From Pseudoalteromonas neustonica (GTDB lineage: Bacteria > Pseudomonadota > Gammaproteobacteria > Enterobacterales > Alteromonadaceae), in contig NZ_BDDS01000016.1 of the NCBI RefSeq assembly GCF_001653135.1, positions 1 to 64,000 of the forward strand: a stretch of 64,000 nt of DNA, written 5' to 3'. The notes under the pieces are model-generated. The model searched no databases. It was given only the letters and a program-made list of their open reading frames with translations, and was not told where the DNA came from. Made by a program: the position numbers and the translations under genes. The stretch's first letter is position 1, and each line of letters opens with the position of its first letter. Shown here piece by piece: positions 18,744-27,778 of this stretch.

Positions 18744-20072
18744 ATGGAAAAAATACTCATTGTAGATGACAACCCTGCAATTTTAGATGCGTTGTCATTA
18801 TTATTAGAAATTCATGACTACCAAGTCGTCACCGCCGATACCCCTTTTGCAGCGCTGCAAGTTGTTAACTATCAACGCATAGACTTAGTTATTCAAGATA
18901 TGAACTTCTCCGCCGACACAACCTCAGGTGAAGAAGGTAAAGATCTCTTTTATCAACTAAGAGCACAAAATCCGCACTTACCTATTATTTTAATTACCGC
19001 ATGGACTGAACTTGCAACCGCTATTGAGTTAGTTAAAGCAGGTGCGGCGGATTATTTACCAAAACCCTGGGATGACAGCAAGCTTCTTACCTGCATTAGT
19101 AATTTAATTGAACTTGGGAAAACTAAACAAGTTAATGCCACCTTCACTCGCCACCAGCAAGAGCGACAAGCACCACTAGAAAACGCAAATCTTGCGGGCT
19201 TAGTGTTTGCAAGTACCGCAATGGAAAGTACCGTAACTATGGCGCTGCAAGTTGCAAAGTCTGATGTATCCGTACTGATCAGCGGCCCTAATGGCAGTGG
19301 TAAAGAATGCATCGCAGCCATTATTCAGCTCAATTCTCCCTTAGCAGCTAAACCGTTCATTAAAGTCAACGCCGGTGCCCTGCCAACCGAGCTAATAGAA
19401 GCTGAATTGTTTGGAGCTGAATCAGGTGCATTTACGGGGATCACAAAACAACGTATTGGTCGCTTTGAAGCTGCTGATGGCGGCACCTTATTTTTAGACG
19501 AAATAGGTAATTTACCGCTTTCAGGGCAAATGAAGCTACTTAGGGTATTACAAACTGGTGAATTTGAACGTTTAGGCTCCACACAAACACGAAAAGTTGA
19601 TGTGCGTGTTATTTCAGCCACCAATGAAAATTTACCGAATGCGATTCAAGCCGGTCGCTTTCGTGAAGATTTGTATTATCGGCTGAATGTGATTGAGTTA
19701 GCGTTACCGGCGTTATCGCAACGACAAGACGATATAATGCCTTTGCTTAATCACTTTTTGCCAGAGCGTGAACTCACCTTACAAGCAGAGCAAGCATTAA
19801 TAAAGCACACTTGGCCTGGTAACGTACGAGAACTTGAAAATGCCTGCAAACGTGTTGCGGTACTCAAACCAACTGGATTATTAGATATTAGCGACTTTGC
19901 TTTAACGCAAACAAATTCAAACATAACCACACCTAGTATAGAGCCAAGTAAAGCAGATATTGAATCAGCCATGCGCGAACATCAAGGTGTCATAGCCAAA
20001 GTGGCACGTCAATTTGGCTTAAGCCGCCAAGCGCTGTATCGTCGTTTGCAAAAAATGGATATTGACTATTAA
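18744..20072 (+). CDS. NtrC-family sigma-54-dependent response regulator
   Basis: The 442-residue protein has a receiver domain (ILIVDDNPAILDAL; phospho-acceptor Asp in VIQDMNF near residue 52; conserved Lys in LPKPW), an AAA+ domain with Walker A GPNGSGKE, GESGAFTG-type loop reading GAESGAFTGI, and Walker B GGTLFLDEIGNL, then a Fis-type helix-turn-helix at the C-terminus. The sigma-54 contact loop ends GAFTGI where GAFTGA is usual. Its stop overlaps the kinase start. Position and the palindromes at 13792-13828 suggest that it activates the exporter operon. Confidence 0.93.
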   Translation: MEKILIVDDNPAILDALSLLLEIHDYQVVTADTPFAALQVVNYQRIDLVIQDMNFSADTTSGEEGKDLFYQLRAQNPHLPIILITAWTELATAIELVKAGAADYLPKPWDDSKLLTCISNLIELGKTKQVNATFTRHQQERQAPLENANLAGLVFASTAMESTVTMALQVAKSDVSVLISGPNGSGKECIAAIIQLNSPLAAKPFIKVNAGALPTELIEAELFGAESGAFTGITKQRIGRFEAADGGTLFLDEIGNLPLSGQMKLLRVLQTGEFERLGSTQTRKVDVRVISATNENLPNAIQAGRFREDLYYRLNVIELALPALSQRQDDIMPLLNHFLPERELTLQAEQALIKHTWPGNVRELENACKRVAVLKPTGLLDISDFALTQTNSNITTPSIEPSKADIESAMREHQGVIAKVARQFGLSRQALYRRLQKMDIDY

Positions 20073-21403
20073 TGGCGTTCCCTCTTAATTCATTACCGTT
20101 GGCACATAAGATTAGCCTATATTGTGCTTTATCAAGCGCACTGCCCGTTTTACTCATTGGATGGCTATGTAAATTAAGTTTGCCTTGGCTTATTAGTAGT
20201 GCTGTAGGCAGTGCTATTTTAGCAATACTGCTGATAAGGCAATTGAGTTGTAACCTTGTAAAAGGCATGCAATCGCTCGAAACTGGTTTACTCAATTTTA
20301 AAGATGGTGAACTTTCAAGTTTACTCGCTTATAACCAGCGCGATGAGCTTGGCCAGTTGTGCCAATTGTATAACCAAACAGCTAAACAACTACGACAAGA
20401 AAAACAATGGGTTTATCAACGCGAACTTATGCTTGATAAAGTCCTGCAAAGCTCCCCGCAAGCTCTATTACTTATAAACGATAATGATACTGTTGTGTTT
20501 AGCAACCTAAGTAGTCGCGCACTTTTTAATTGTGCAAACGCACTTGAAGGTATGAAATTAACTGAACTACTTAAGTTAGCGCCAAAACAATTAGCCACAG
20601 CATTAGCGCAAGGTTTTGATGGTTTATTTAGTATCGAAAAAGACGCCCAAGAAGCGCAAACATGGCATTTAGCAACAGGCGAATTTTTGCTGAACAATCA
20701 GCGCCATCACTTGTATATTTTTAAACAACTCACCCGAGAGCTTAGCCGACAAGAAGTTGCGGTCTGGAAAAAAGTGATCCGTATTATTAGCCATGAACTA
20801 AATAATTCATTAGGTCCAATGTCATCAATGTTACACAGTGCCCAACTGCTCGCAAATAAAGTAGATGAGCCTCGCTTAAGCCGGGTTTTTGCAACCATAG
20901 ATGAGCGGATCGCGCATTTAACTGCATTTGTACAAGGTTATGGTAAATTTGCCAAGTTACCGCAACCTCAACGCAGCCCTATTGAATGGCCGACACTACT
21001 TACTTCACTGCAAACTCAATGGCAATTTCACTATCAAATTACACCGTCACAATACACAACCCATGCAGATCAAACACAAGTAGAGCAGTTACTTATTAAT
21101 TTACTAAAAAATGCGCATGAGTCAGGCGCTGATCCACAGCATATCAATGTAAACATTAGCCATGATCAACACGCAACTTTAATTGCTGTCAGCGATAATG
21201 GCAAAGGCATGAGTGAGCAAGTAATGGCGAATGCACTTATTCCATTTTATTCAACTAAAACAAGCGGTAGCGGTTTAGGCCTGGCACTATGTCGTGAAAT
21301 TGCAGAAGCCCATCGTGGTCATATTAGTTTGCATAATCATAAACAAGGAGGATTAAGCGTACATGTTGTATTGCCTCACCAATCCAAAACACAAAAACAA
21401 TGA
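20072..21403 (+). CDS. Sensor histidine kinase partner of the NtrC-type regulator
   Basis: The 443-residue kinase has two N-terminal membrane helices (about residues 12-55) with almost no periplasmic loop, a HAMP-like linker, a PAS-like region (about 115-215), the H-box in IRIISHELNNSLGPMSS (near residue 247) and an ATPase domain with LLKNAHESG (N-box), DNGKGM and GSGLGLALC (G-boxes). The nearly absent external domain suggests sensing within the membrane or cytoplasm. Its ATG overlaps the regulator stop (taATG), so the two are translationally coupled. Confidence 0.93.
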   Translation: MAFPLNSLPLAHKISLYCALSSALPVLLIGWLCKLSLPWLISSAVGSAILAILLIRQLSCNLVKGMQSLETGLLNFKDGELSSLLAYNQRDELGQLCQLYNQTAKQLRQEKQWVYQRELMLDKVLQSSPQALLLINDNDTVVFSNLSSRALFNCANALEGMKLTELLKLAPKQLATALAQGFDGLFSIEKDAQEAQTWHLATGEFLLNNQRHHLYIFKQLTRELSRQEVAVWKKVIRIISHELNNSLGPMSSMLHSAQLLANKVDEPRLSRVFATIDERIAHLTAFVQGYGKFAKLPQPQRSPIEWPTLLTSLQTQWQFHYQITPSQYTTHADQTQVEQLLINLLKNAHESGADPQHINVNISHDQHATLIAVSDNGKGMSEQVMANALIPFYSTKTSGSGLGLALCREIAEAHRGHISLHNHKQGGLSVHVVLPHQSKTQKQ

Positions 21404-21560
21404 AACTGTAGGGGATCGCCATGCGTGTTAGCGCCTTTTACCCGTTGCGGGGGTTGTCCTTCGCGTTATATGCTCAAACGAGCCAAGAGGTGATCGTCGT
21501 TGAAATTAAACACTTTTTAAACCTATAAACTATAGGGTGATTTGGGTATAGATGTCGCAA
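21404..21560. other. Noncoding stretch after the kinase gene
   Basis: About 160 bp without a credible gene. It contains tataaactata and a GC-rich segment (cgttgcgggggttgtcc) unlike the surrounding sequence, which may be part of a larger repeat structure around the MITE-like element that follows. Confidence 0.4.
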
Positions 21561-21871
21561 GGGCGTGTTGACCTTTGTGGATTGAAATTTGTTCAATCTA
21601 GGGGCGATTTAATCGCGGCGCGAGGTTTGTAATCGAGTGGGCTAAGTAAAAATCGAGCAAAGCTTCCGCGTCCTGCTCACGCCCCTTACCTACATCCGTG
21701 TAGGTAACAAAGAGTTAATCGCCCCTAGAAAGAACCCTTTGGGCAGCGCATGTTTGGCATTTATACTGCGTTATCGCCTATTTATGGGGAACAACCACAC
21801 ACCATAGGCGCTGCCTTGCCTAAATACCAAATAGACTGCTGCAAAATCAATCACGAAAGGTCAACACGTCC
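21561..21871. repeat. MITE-like element A, 311 bp
   Basis: The unit is bounded by inverted repeats of about 25 bp: gggcgtgttgacctttgtgg at the left and the reverse complement of ggacgtgttgacctttcgtg at the right. Inside there is a second inverted pair, ctaggggcgattaa and its complement. The right half (about 21722-21871) recurs inverted at 54641-54788 with only a few differences. There is no coding capacity, so this looks like a nonautonomous mobile repeat family of the genome. Confidence 0.8.
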
Positions 21872-22111
21872 TAGCTAAACTATCGCCTTTCATCATATTG
21901 CCACAGACGTCGTAACTAAGACTCGCCAACCGCCACTGCGGTAAACTCGTTTTACTTCTATCTCACCTTAAAAATGTTTACAAGCAAAAGGCAATACGCG
22001 CCCCTTTTGTTTAATTATTAACTATTTAACTTAAAAATAGGTGATTGCAACGCATTTTCATATGAAGTTGATATGTTATATAGTATCAACTTTAATCGCT
22101 TTTTATAAAAA
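21872..22111 (+). promoter_or_regulatory. Upstream region of the TonB-dependent receptor
   Basis: No gene was found. The inverted repeat aagttgata-N10-tatcaactt (arms 22065-22073 and 22084-22092) lies directly before the receptor start and could be an operator or leader stem. The rest is unremarkable A/T-rich sequence. Confidence 0.45.
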
Positions 22112-24142
22112 ATGTTAAGGATAATAAAATTGCTTTCCAAGTTACGCGTTGTTGCGCCACTTTTTTTAAGTATAACATGTTGCTTTTCTTCATTAACTTA
22201 TGCAGAAAAAAGAGAGCGGTATGATCCTTCTTTCTTTACGGTTTATTCGGTACAAACAGCCTTTGATATGGTTAATAGGCTCCCTGGTTTTAAAGTTGAT
22301 CTAGGTAAAAGTGTCAGGGGTTTTTCAGGCGGCGCTGGGAACATTCTCATTGACGGCGCTAGATTATCTGCAAAATCCGGTGGCTTAAAAGAAGCATTAC
22401 TACGGATCCCAGCGCAGCAAGTTGCCTATATTGAAATTAACCGTTCAGCATCTGGTGTGGGTGATGCGTCAGGTAAAGCAATGGTTGCAAATATTGTTAG
22501 AGTACCGCAATTACAAGCAGGACAATATAGCATTACATTATCAAAAGCAGGACAGGATGTACTCTTCCCCGAGGCGCAAATCAGTTATGTCACGCAATTA
22601 GGGCAGTGGCAGAGTAACTTTAAAGGGGATATTAAGTTTAAAGATATTCCTAGTCAGTCAGAGTATGAGCTAACCTCACAGGCAGGTCGTCACGTAAATA
22701 ATGCAACAGAAGTTAAAAAAGAAAGTTTAAATGAAATTTTTATCTCTGGTGACGCATCTAGACAACAGCAAGATGAACAACAACAGTTTACATTTAGGGT
22801 TGGTAAAAGTCAGTATCGACCTCAGTTACAGCGTACCACAACAACATTAAACAGTATCGAGGTACTGCATAATGACCGCGACAGTGTGTATCACACAGCT
22901 GAAGCTGGATTTAATTGGTCGCTCCCTGTTGCTAATTGGCGGCTTAAACACCTTGGAATTGTTAATTTCACCCATTGGACTGTCGACAGGCAAACAGAAG
23001 CATTTATCGACACAATGCCCCGTTATGAAAATTATGACTTTCAACGTAATAAATGGGAATCTATTTACCGTGGCACAGCACAGAAAAAACACACAAAAAG
23101 CAGTCAAGAGCTAGGCGTTGAACTGACCTATAACTATGCCAACAACAACACACGCTACCTTAAAACACAAAATAATGTGCAGCAAGTTGTGCAATTACCT
23201 GCCGCCAATGTAGAAATAAAAGAGCAAAGGGCTGAAGTTTTTTATAATCATGCCTGGCAGTTAGACAGCACAACAGGCTTTAACGCAGGAATAGCCTTAG
23301 AGCATTCAAGTATTGAAGTAAAGGGAGATGCCAGTAATCAAGATGATTACCTGTTTATTAAACCAAGTTTAGCCTATTCACATCAACTTACACCTAAATG
23401 GCAGGGGCAAGTACAGTTTAACCGAGTGGTAAATCAACTGTCGTTTAAATTATTTGCTGCGCAAAGTAATGCTGAAGCAAATAGGCAGCAAGCGGGTAAC
23501 CCCGCATTAAAACCAGATAGTTACTACCGCTTAAGTGTGGATTCTAACTACCAATTGAGTGACAAAAATGTAATTAAAATGACGCTATTCGGACAATGGC
23601 ATCAAGACGGTTTAGAGTATCAAATTTTACCTTCAGGAGCCGAAGGGATCGCCAATGGAGGTAATGCCCGAGTTATGGGGATCAATCTCGATGTTTCTTT
23701 AGGTTTAGATTTTGTGCTCCCCAATGGCGTAATGGATATTGAGTTTACAACACAAAAAAGCTCCTATTCAGATCCGATAACATTAACGGATAGAGCGATT
23801 AATCAACAGCAGCGGCCAACATTAAAAGCGCAGATCCGCCAAGACATCATAGCGCATGACTTTTCTTGGGGCGTAAACTACATAGGGAAAAATACACGAA
23901 AAAACTATTATGTGTCTGAATACGTTGAACTAAAAGAACAAGACGATTTTGATGCTTTTATAGAATATAAAGGGTTTGGCTCAAGTGTAATTACTTTTAC
24001 AGTATCTCAGTTGAACCGTGCTCAATCAATGCAGTATAGGCACTTTTATAGCCCTAATCGTTCTGGGGTTTTGAGTCAGTCAGAACTGCGTGATAAGCGC
24101 CATGAACAGGTGGTAAGTTTGAACTATGCGACCACTTTTTAA
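22112..24142 (+). CDS. TonB-dependent receptor-like outer-membrane protein
   Basis: The protein of up to 676 residues has a signal peptide (hydrophobic VVAPLFLSITCCFSSLTYA), a plug-like domain (TAFDMVNRLPGFKVDLG, then GGAGNILIDGARLSAKSGG and IEINRSASGVGD, about residues 45-130) and a long C-terminal half with alternating aromatic strands ending in Phe, as expected for a beta-barrel. It is shorter than many receptors and I see no clear TonB box. The ATG at 22112 lacks a ribosome site; a TTG at 22130 follows AAGGAT and leaves a better signal peptide, so the true start may be there. Substrate unknown; no transport genes are adjacent. Confidence 0.85.
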   Translation: MLRIIKLLSKLRVVAPLFLSITCCFSSLTYAEKRERYDPSFFTVYSVQTAFDMVNRLPGFKVDLGKSVRGFSGGAGNILIDGARLSAKSGGLKEALLRIPAQQVAYIEINRSASGVGDASGKAMVANIVRVPQLQAGQYSITLSKAGQDVLFPEAQISYVTQLGQWQSNFKGDIKFKDIPSQSEYELTSQAGRHVNNATEVKKESLNEIFISGDASRQQQDEQQQFTFRVGKSQYRPQLQRTTTTLNSIEVLHNDRDSVYHTAEAGFNWSLPVANWRLKHLGIVNFTHWTVDRQTEAFIDTMPRYENYDFQRNKWESIYRGTAQKKHTKSSQELGVELTYNYANNNTRYLKTQNNVQQVVQLPAANVEIKEQRAEVFYNHAWQLDSTTGFNAGIALEHSSIEVKGDASNQDDYLFIKPSLAYSHQLTPKWQGQVQFNRVVNQLSFKLFAAQSNAEANRQQAGNPALKPDSYYRLSVDSNYQLSDKNVIKMTLFGQWHQDGLEYQILPSGAEGIANGGNARVMGINLDVSLGLDFVLPNGVMDIEFTTQKSSYSDPITLTDRAINQQQRPTLKAQIRQDIIAHDFSWGVNYIGKNTRKNYYVSEYVELKEQDDFDAFIEYKGFGSSVITFTVSQLNRAQSMQYRHFYSPNRSGVLSQSELRDKRHEQVVSLNYATTF

Positions 24143-24234
24143 AGCCTAAATTAATACTCAATGGTTTTAGATTAATTGTCGCCACCGCTCACTACTTCAC
24201 GCGCATTGAGGCTATTGAACGAGTTGGCACAGTG

Positions 24235-24337
24235 ATACCAATCGGCTTAAATATTTAACCATTCTAACGGGCTAAATAAAGCGATAACTGCGTTTATCTT
24301 TCGCTATAAATTCTCATTAACTTAACACGATTGGTAT
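24235..24337. repeat. Short repeat with ataccaatcg / cgattggtat ends
   Basis: A 103-bp noncoding segment bounded by perfect 10-bp inverted repeats (24235-24244 and 24328-24337). The related string ataccaatt recurs alone near 34244 and 37104. Such ataccaat-ended repeats are common between genes in marine gammaproteobacteria. It lies between the receptor gene and grxD. Confidence 0.55.
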
Positions 24338-24388
24338 GAGAGAATCGTTATTTACATACGAACGCGCTTTTTCCAATTTTATAAATAA

Positions 24389-24420
24389 AAATGCCAGTCA
24401 GTATTAGCTGACTGGCATTT
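24389..24420 (-). terminator. Terminator after grxD
   Basis: aaatgccagtcag and ctgactggcattt form a perfect 13-bp stem with a 6-base loop. It is about 30 bp beyond the grxD stop, with a T tract on the minus strand. The symmetry allows it to end transcription from either side. Confidence 0.85.
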
Positions 24421-24452
24421 CATATAAAGTGGTTTTTCTATTTCAGCAATGC

Positions 24453-24791
24453 TTATTCAGCATCAGCTTCTTTATATTTTTCTGCTGTTTCAGTGATCAG
24501 TGGCTGTAACTCACCACGTTGAAACATTTCAATAATGATGTCACATCCACCTATTAATTCGCCATCAATCCACAATTGTGGAAATGTTGGCCAATTAGCA
24601 TATGCTGGTAATTCAGCACGAATATCAGGATTAAGTAAAATATCAACATAAGCAAACGGTTCACCGCATGACATCAATGCTTGAGATGCTTGTGAAGAAA
24701 AACCACAATTTGGTAATTTAGGCGATCCTTTCATATAAAGGATAATTGGATTTTCAGAAATCTGCTGTTTAATTTTATCTATGGTTTCCAT
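24453..24791 (-). CDS. grxD: Monothiol glutaredoxin (Grx4 type)
   Basis: The 112-residue protein has the CGFS active site (KGSPKLPNCGFSSQA, about residues 21-35), TFPQLWIDGELIGGCDI and a total length equal to E. coli GrxD. Monothiol glutaredoxins carry a [2Fe-2S] cluster with glutathione and act in iron-sulfur cluster delivery rather than disulfide reduction. The ATG at 24791 has a GAGG ribosome site. It is divergent from sodB with about 275 bp between, where shared palindromic promoter elements lie. Confidence 0.96.
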   Translation of the reverse strand: METIDKIKQQISENPIILYMKGSPKLPNCGFSSQASQALMSCGEPFAYVDILLNPDIRAELPAYANWPTFPQLWIDGELIGGCDIIIEMFQRGELQPLITETAEKYKEADAE

Positions 24792-24942
24792 CTACAACCT
24801 CAAAAATGACGATAGCTGAACATATCAAGGCTTGAAAATTTTTCATTAAGCCTCATATATGTATCTTAAAGTGGGCAAATAAAGCCGCAATCGAAATAGT
24901 CTTGCATTTGCATTGCTGTTTGGCATTGCTGTTTGCTAAAAC

Positions 24943-24981
24943 TTGAGTAAAATACTCAACAATTATAGTAACACTATAATT
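24943..24981. promoter_or_regulatory. Divergent grxD/sodB promoter with two palindromes
   Basis: ttgagta-aaa-tactcaa (24943-24959) is directly followed by aattatag-taaca-ctataatt (24961-24981). The second palindrome presents TATAAT as a -10 candidate on both strands, giving divergent promoters for grxD and sodB. The first could be an operator shared by the two genes, whose products both depend on iron. The regulator is not identifiable by eye. Confidence 0.5.
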
Positions 24982-25066
24982 CTGTTTGGTATAGATAAGT
25001 GGTCTGTTCGAGCAGGCATTACGTATTACCAAACGGACTATCAACCAAAAGAAGATGGAGATAAAA

Positions 25067-25648
25067 ATGTCATTTGAACTACCGTCACTACCATATGCAA
25101 TTGATGCACTTGAGCCACACATTTCAAAAGAAACGTTAGAGTTTCACCACGGCAAGCACCACAACACATACGTTGTTAAACTTAACGGTTTAGTTGGTGG
25201 TACTGAATTCGAAAATAAAACACTTGAAGAAGTAGTATGTTCTTCAGATGGTGGTGTATTTAACAATGCAGCACAAATCTGGAATCACACTTTTTACTGG
25301 AACAGCCTATCTCCAAATGGCGGTGGCGAAGCAACGGGCGCGGTTGCAGATGCTATCAATGCTAAATGGGGCTCTTTTGAAGCATTCCAAACAGCTTTTA
25401 ATGACAAAGCTGTAAACAACTTTGGTTCAAGCTGGACATGGTTAGTAAAATTAGCTGATGGTTCTTTAGACATCGTTAATACATCTAACGCAGCAACTCC
25501 ACTAACTCAAGACGGTGTTACACCGCTTCTTACTGTGGATCTGTGGGAACATGCTTATTACATCGATTTCCGTAACGTTCGTCCAGATTACTTAAAAGCA
25601 TTCTGGTCGCTTGTTAACTGGGAATTCGCGAACGCTAACTTCGCATAA
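25067..25648 (+). CDS. sodB: Iron superoxide dismutase
   Basis: The 193-residue protein converts superoxide to oxygen and peroxide in the cytoplasm. It has the metal ligands expected of Fe-SOD: His in LEFHHGKHH, His in WNHTFYWN, and Asp and His in [19 protein letters not shown] and AGTPL-like segments match the Fe enzyme. Length equals E. coli SodB. I start at 25067, not at an in-frame ATG 12 bases earlier, because GGAG lies at the right distance and the N-terminus [10 protein letters not shown] then aligns exactly with the family. A UUCG-type terminator follows. Confidence 0.97.
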   Translation: MSFELPSLPYAIDALEPHISKETLEFHHGKHHNTYVVKLNGLVGGTEFENKTLEEVVCSSDGGVFNNAAQIWNHTFYWNSLSPNGGGEATGAVADAINAKWGSFEAFQTAFNDKAVNNFGSSWTWLVKLADGSLDIVNTSNAATPLTQDGVTPLLTVDLWEHAYYIDFRNVRPDYLKAFWSLVNWEFANANFA

Positions 25649-25678
25649 TTAGCAGCTCATTTTGAGCTAACCTAGTTT

Positions 25679-25703
25679 AAAAGACGCTTCGGCGTCTTTT
25701 TTG
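25679..25703 (+). terminator. Terminator after sodB
   Basis: The stem GACGC-TTCG-GCGTC with flanking A/T pairs and a T run forms a classical UUCG-loop terminator, about 30 bp after the sodB stop. Confidence 0.9.
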
Positions 25704-25825
25704 TTTTTTAACATAAATTTTTAATTTTATTGCACAAAAATCTAAATTCGTGACTAAGCTTTATATAACCTTTGCTTATTTTTAATCTTTAAGCACCTAG
25801 TTTAAGCAGGTTTTCGGAGGTCTTC

Positions 25826-27748
25826 ATGAGTATTTTTGAGCATTACCAAGCACGATACGAAGCGGCACAGGAAGAAGAGTACAGTATCGCTGAGTTCTTA
25901 GAAATTTGTAAAACGGATAAATCGGCATATGCCAGCGCACCAGAGCGATTATTAACAGCGATTGGTGAGCCAAAAATGGTCGATACGTCAACTGATGCAC
26001 GTCTAAGTCGGTTATTTTCAAACCGAGTTGTCGCACGCTACCCCGCATTTAATGATTTTTATGGTATGGAAGATGCCATAGAGCAAATCGTTTCATACCT
26101 AAAACATGCCGCACAAGGACTTGAAGAGTGTAAGCAAGTACTTTACTTACTAGGCCCTGTAGGCGGTGGTAAATCGTCCATTGCAGAAAAACTCAAGTAC
26201 CTAATGCAACAGGTGCCAATTTACTCCATTAAAGGCTCTCCGGTTAACGATCACCCATTGGCACTGTTTGACCCTAACGAGGATGCTGATCTGCTCGCAA
26301 AAGAGTACGGTATAAAACCACGCTACTTAAAAACGATTATGTCACCATGGGCAACTAAACGCTTATCTGAATTTAATGGTGATATTAGCCAATTTAAAGT
26401 GGTAAAACGTTACCCATCAATTTTAAATCAAATTGCGATTGCCAAAACTGAACCTGGTGATGAAAACAATCAGGATATTTCAGCGTTAGTCGGTAAAGTT
26501 GATATTCGCCAGCTAGAACATTTTGCCCAAAATGATCCCGATGCTTATGCGTACTCAGGCTCACTCTGTCTTGCCAACCAAGGCTTGATGGAATTTGTTG
26601 AGATGTTTAAAGCGCCTATCAAAGTGCTACACCCTTTGCTGACTGCTACACAAGAGGGTAACTATAACGGCACAGAAGGGATTAGCGCCCTGCCCTTTAG
26701 CGGCATGATTTTAGCTCATTCAAACGAATCTGAATGGCAAACCTTTAAAAACAACAAAAATAATGAAGCATTTTTAGACCGTGTTTATATTGTAAAAGTG
26801 CCTTATTGTTTACGCGCTTCAGAAGAAGTGAAAATTTACGACAAATTGCTAGAGCATAGCGAACTATACAACGCACCTTGCGCACCGGGTACACTTGAAA
26901 CGCTGGCTAAATTTACAACATTATCTCGATTAAAAGATCCTGAAAACTCCAGTATCTACTCAAAAATGCGCGTTTATGACGGAGAAAGCCTAAAAGACAC
27001 CGATCCTAAAGCAAAATCATATCAAGAGTATCGTGATTACGCCGGTGTTGATGAAGGCATGACTGGGCTATCTACCCGCTTTGCATTTAAGATTCTATCG
27101 CGCGTCTTTAATTTTGATACCACGGAAGTAGCCGCCAATCCAGTGCACTTATTCTACGTGCTTGAACAGCAGATTGAACGTGAGCAATTTTCTGCTGACG
27201 TTGAAGAGCGCTACCTGAGTCACTTAAAAGGCTATTTAATTCCGCAGTATGTTGAGTTTATTGGTAAAGAATTGCAAACAGCTTATTTAGAGTCGTACTC
27301 AGAATACGGGCAAAATATTTTTGATCGCTATGTAACCTACGCTGATTTTTGGATTCAAGATCAAGAGTACCGCGACCCTGATACCGGCCAATTATTTAAC
27401 CGTGAAGCCTTAAATGCTGAGCTTGAGAAAATTGAAAAACCAGCAGGCATTTCCAACCCTAAAGATTTCCGCAACGAAATAGTTAACTTTGTACTACGTG
27501 CTCGTGCTCACAATAACGGTAAAAATCCGTTGTGGACCAGCTATGAGAAACTACGCACTGTGATTGAGAAAAAAATGTTCTCAAATACCGAAGAGTTATT
27601 ACCTGTTATTTCATTCAATGCAAAAACATCTGCAGAAGATCAGAAAAAACACGAAGACTTCGTCAATCGAATGGTGGAAAAAGGATACACCCAAAAGCAA
27701 GTTCGTTTGTTATCTGAATGGTATTTACGAGTGCGTAAATCGCAATAA
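25826..27748 (+). CDS. prkA: PrkA-family serine protein kinase / AAA protein
   Basis: The 640-residue protein matches PrkA (YeaG of E. coli). It has an N-terminal AAA-like ATPase with P-loop LLGPVGGGKSS (about residues 109-119), FYGMEDAIEQIVSYLKHAA before it, and the C-terminal PrkA domain. It is linked to stationary-phase and nitrogen-starvation responses in enterobacteria. A CGGAGG ribosome site precedes the ATG. It is first of a conserved three-gene set with yeaH (30 bp downstream) and spoVR; the three are almost always found together. Confidence 0.96.
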   Translation: MSIFEHYQARYEAAQEEEYSIAEFLEICKTDKSAYASAPERLLTAIGEPKMVDTSTDARLSRLFSNRVVARYPAFNDFYGMEDAIEQIVSYLKHAAQGLEECKQVLYLLGPVGGGKSSIAEKLKYLMQQVPIYSIKGSPVNDHPLALFDPNEDADLLAKEYGIKPRYLKTIMSPWATKRLSEFNGDISQFKVVKRYPSILNQIAIAKTEPGDENNQDISALVGKVDIRQLEHFAQNDPDAYAYSGSLCLANQGLMEFVEMFKAPIKVLHPLLTATQEGNYNGTEGISALPFSGMILAHSNESEWQTFKNNKNNEAFLDRVYIVKVPYCLRASEEVKIYDKLLEHSELYNAPCAPGTLETLAKFTTLSRLKDPENSSIYSKMRVYDGESLKDTDPKAKSYQEYRDYAGVDEGMTGLSTRFAFKILSRVFNFDTTEVAANPVHLFYVLEQQIEREQFSADVEERYLSHLKGYLIPQYVEFIGKELQTAYLESYSEYGQNIFDRYVTYADFWIQDQEYRDPDTGQLFNREALNAELEKIEKPAGISNPKDFRNEIVNFVLRARAHNNGKNPLWTSYEKLRTVIEKKMFSNTEELLPVISFNAKTSAEDQKKHEDFVNRMVEKGYTQKQVRLLSEWYLRVRKSQ

Positions 27749-27778
27749 CACACAAAGGTGTATTTTTAGGGGGTCTTT

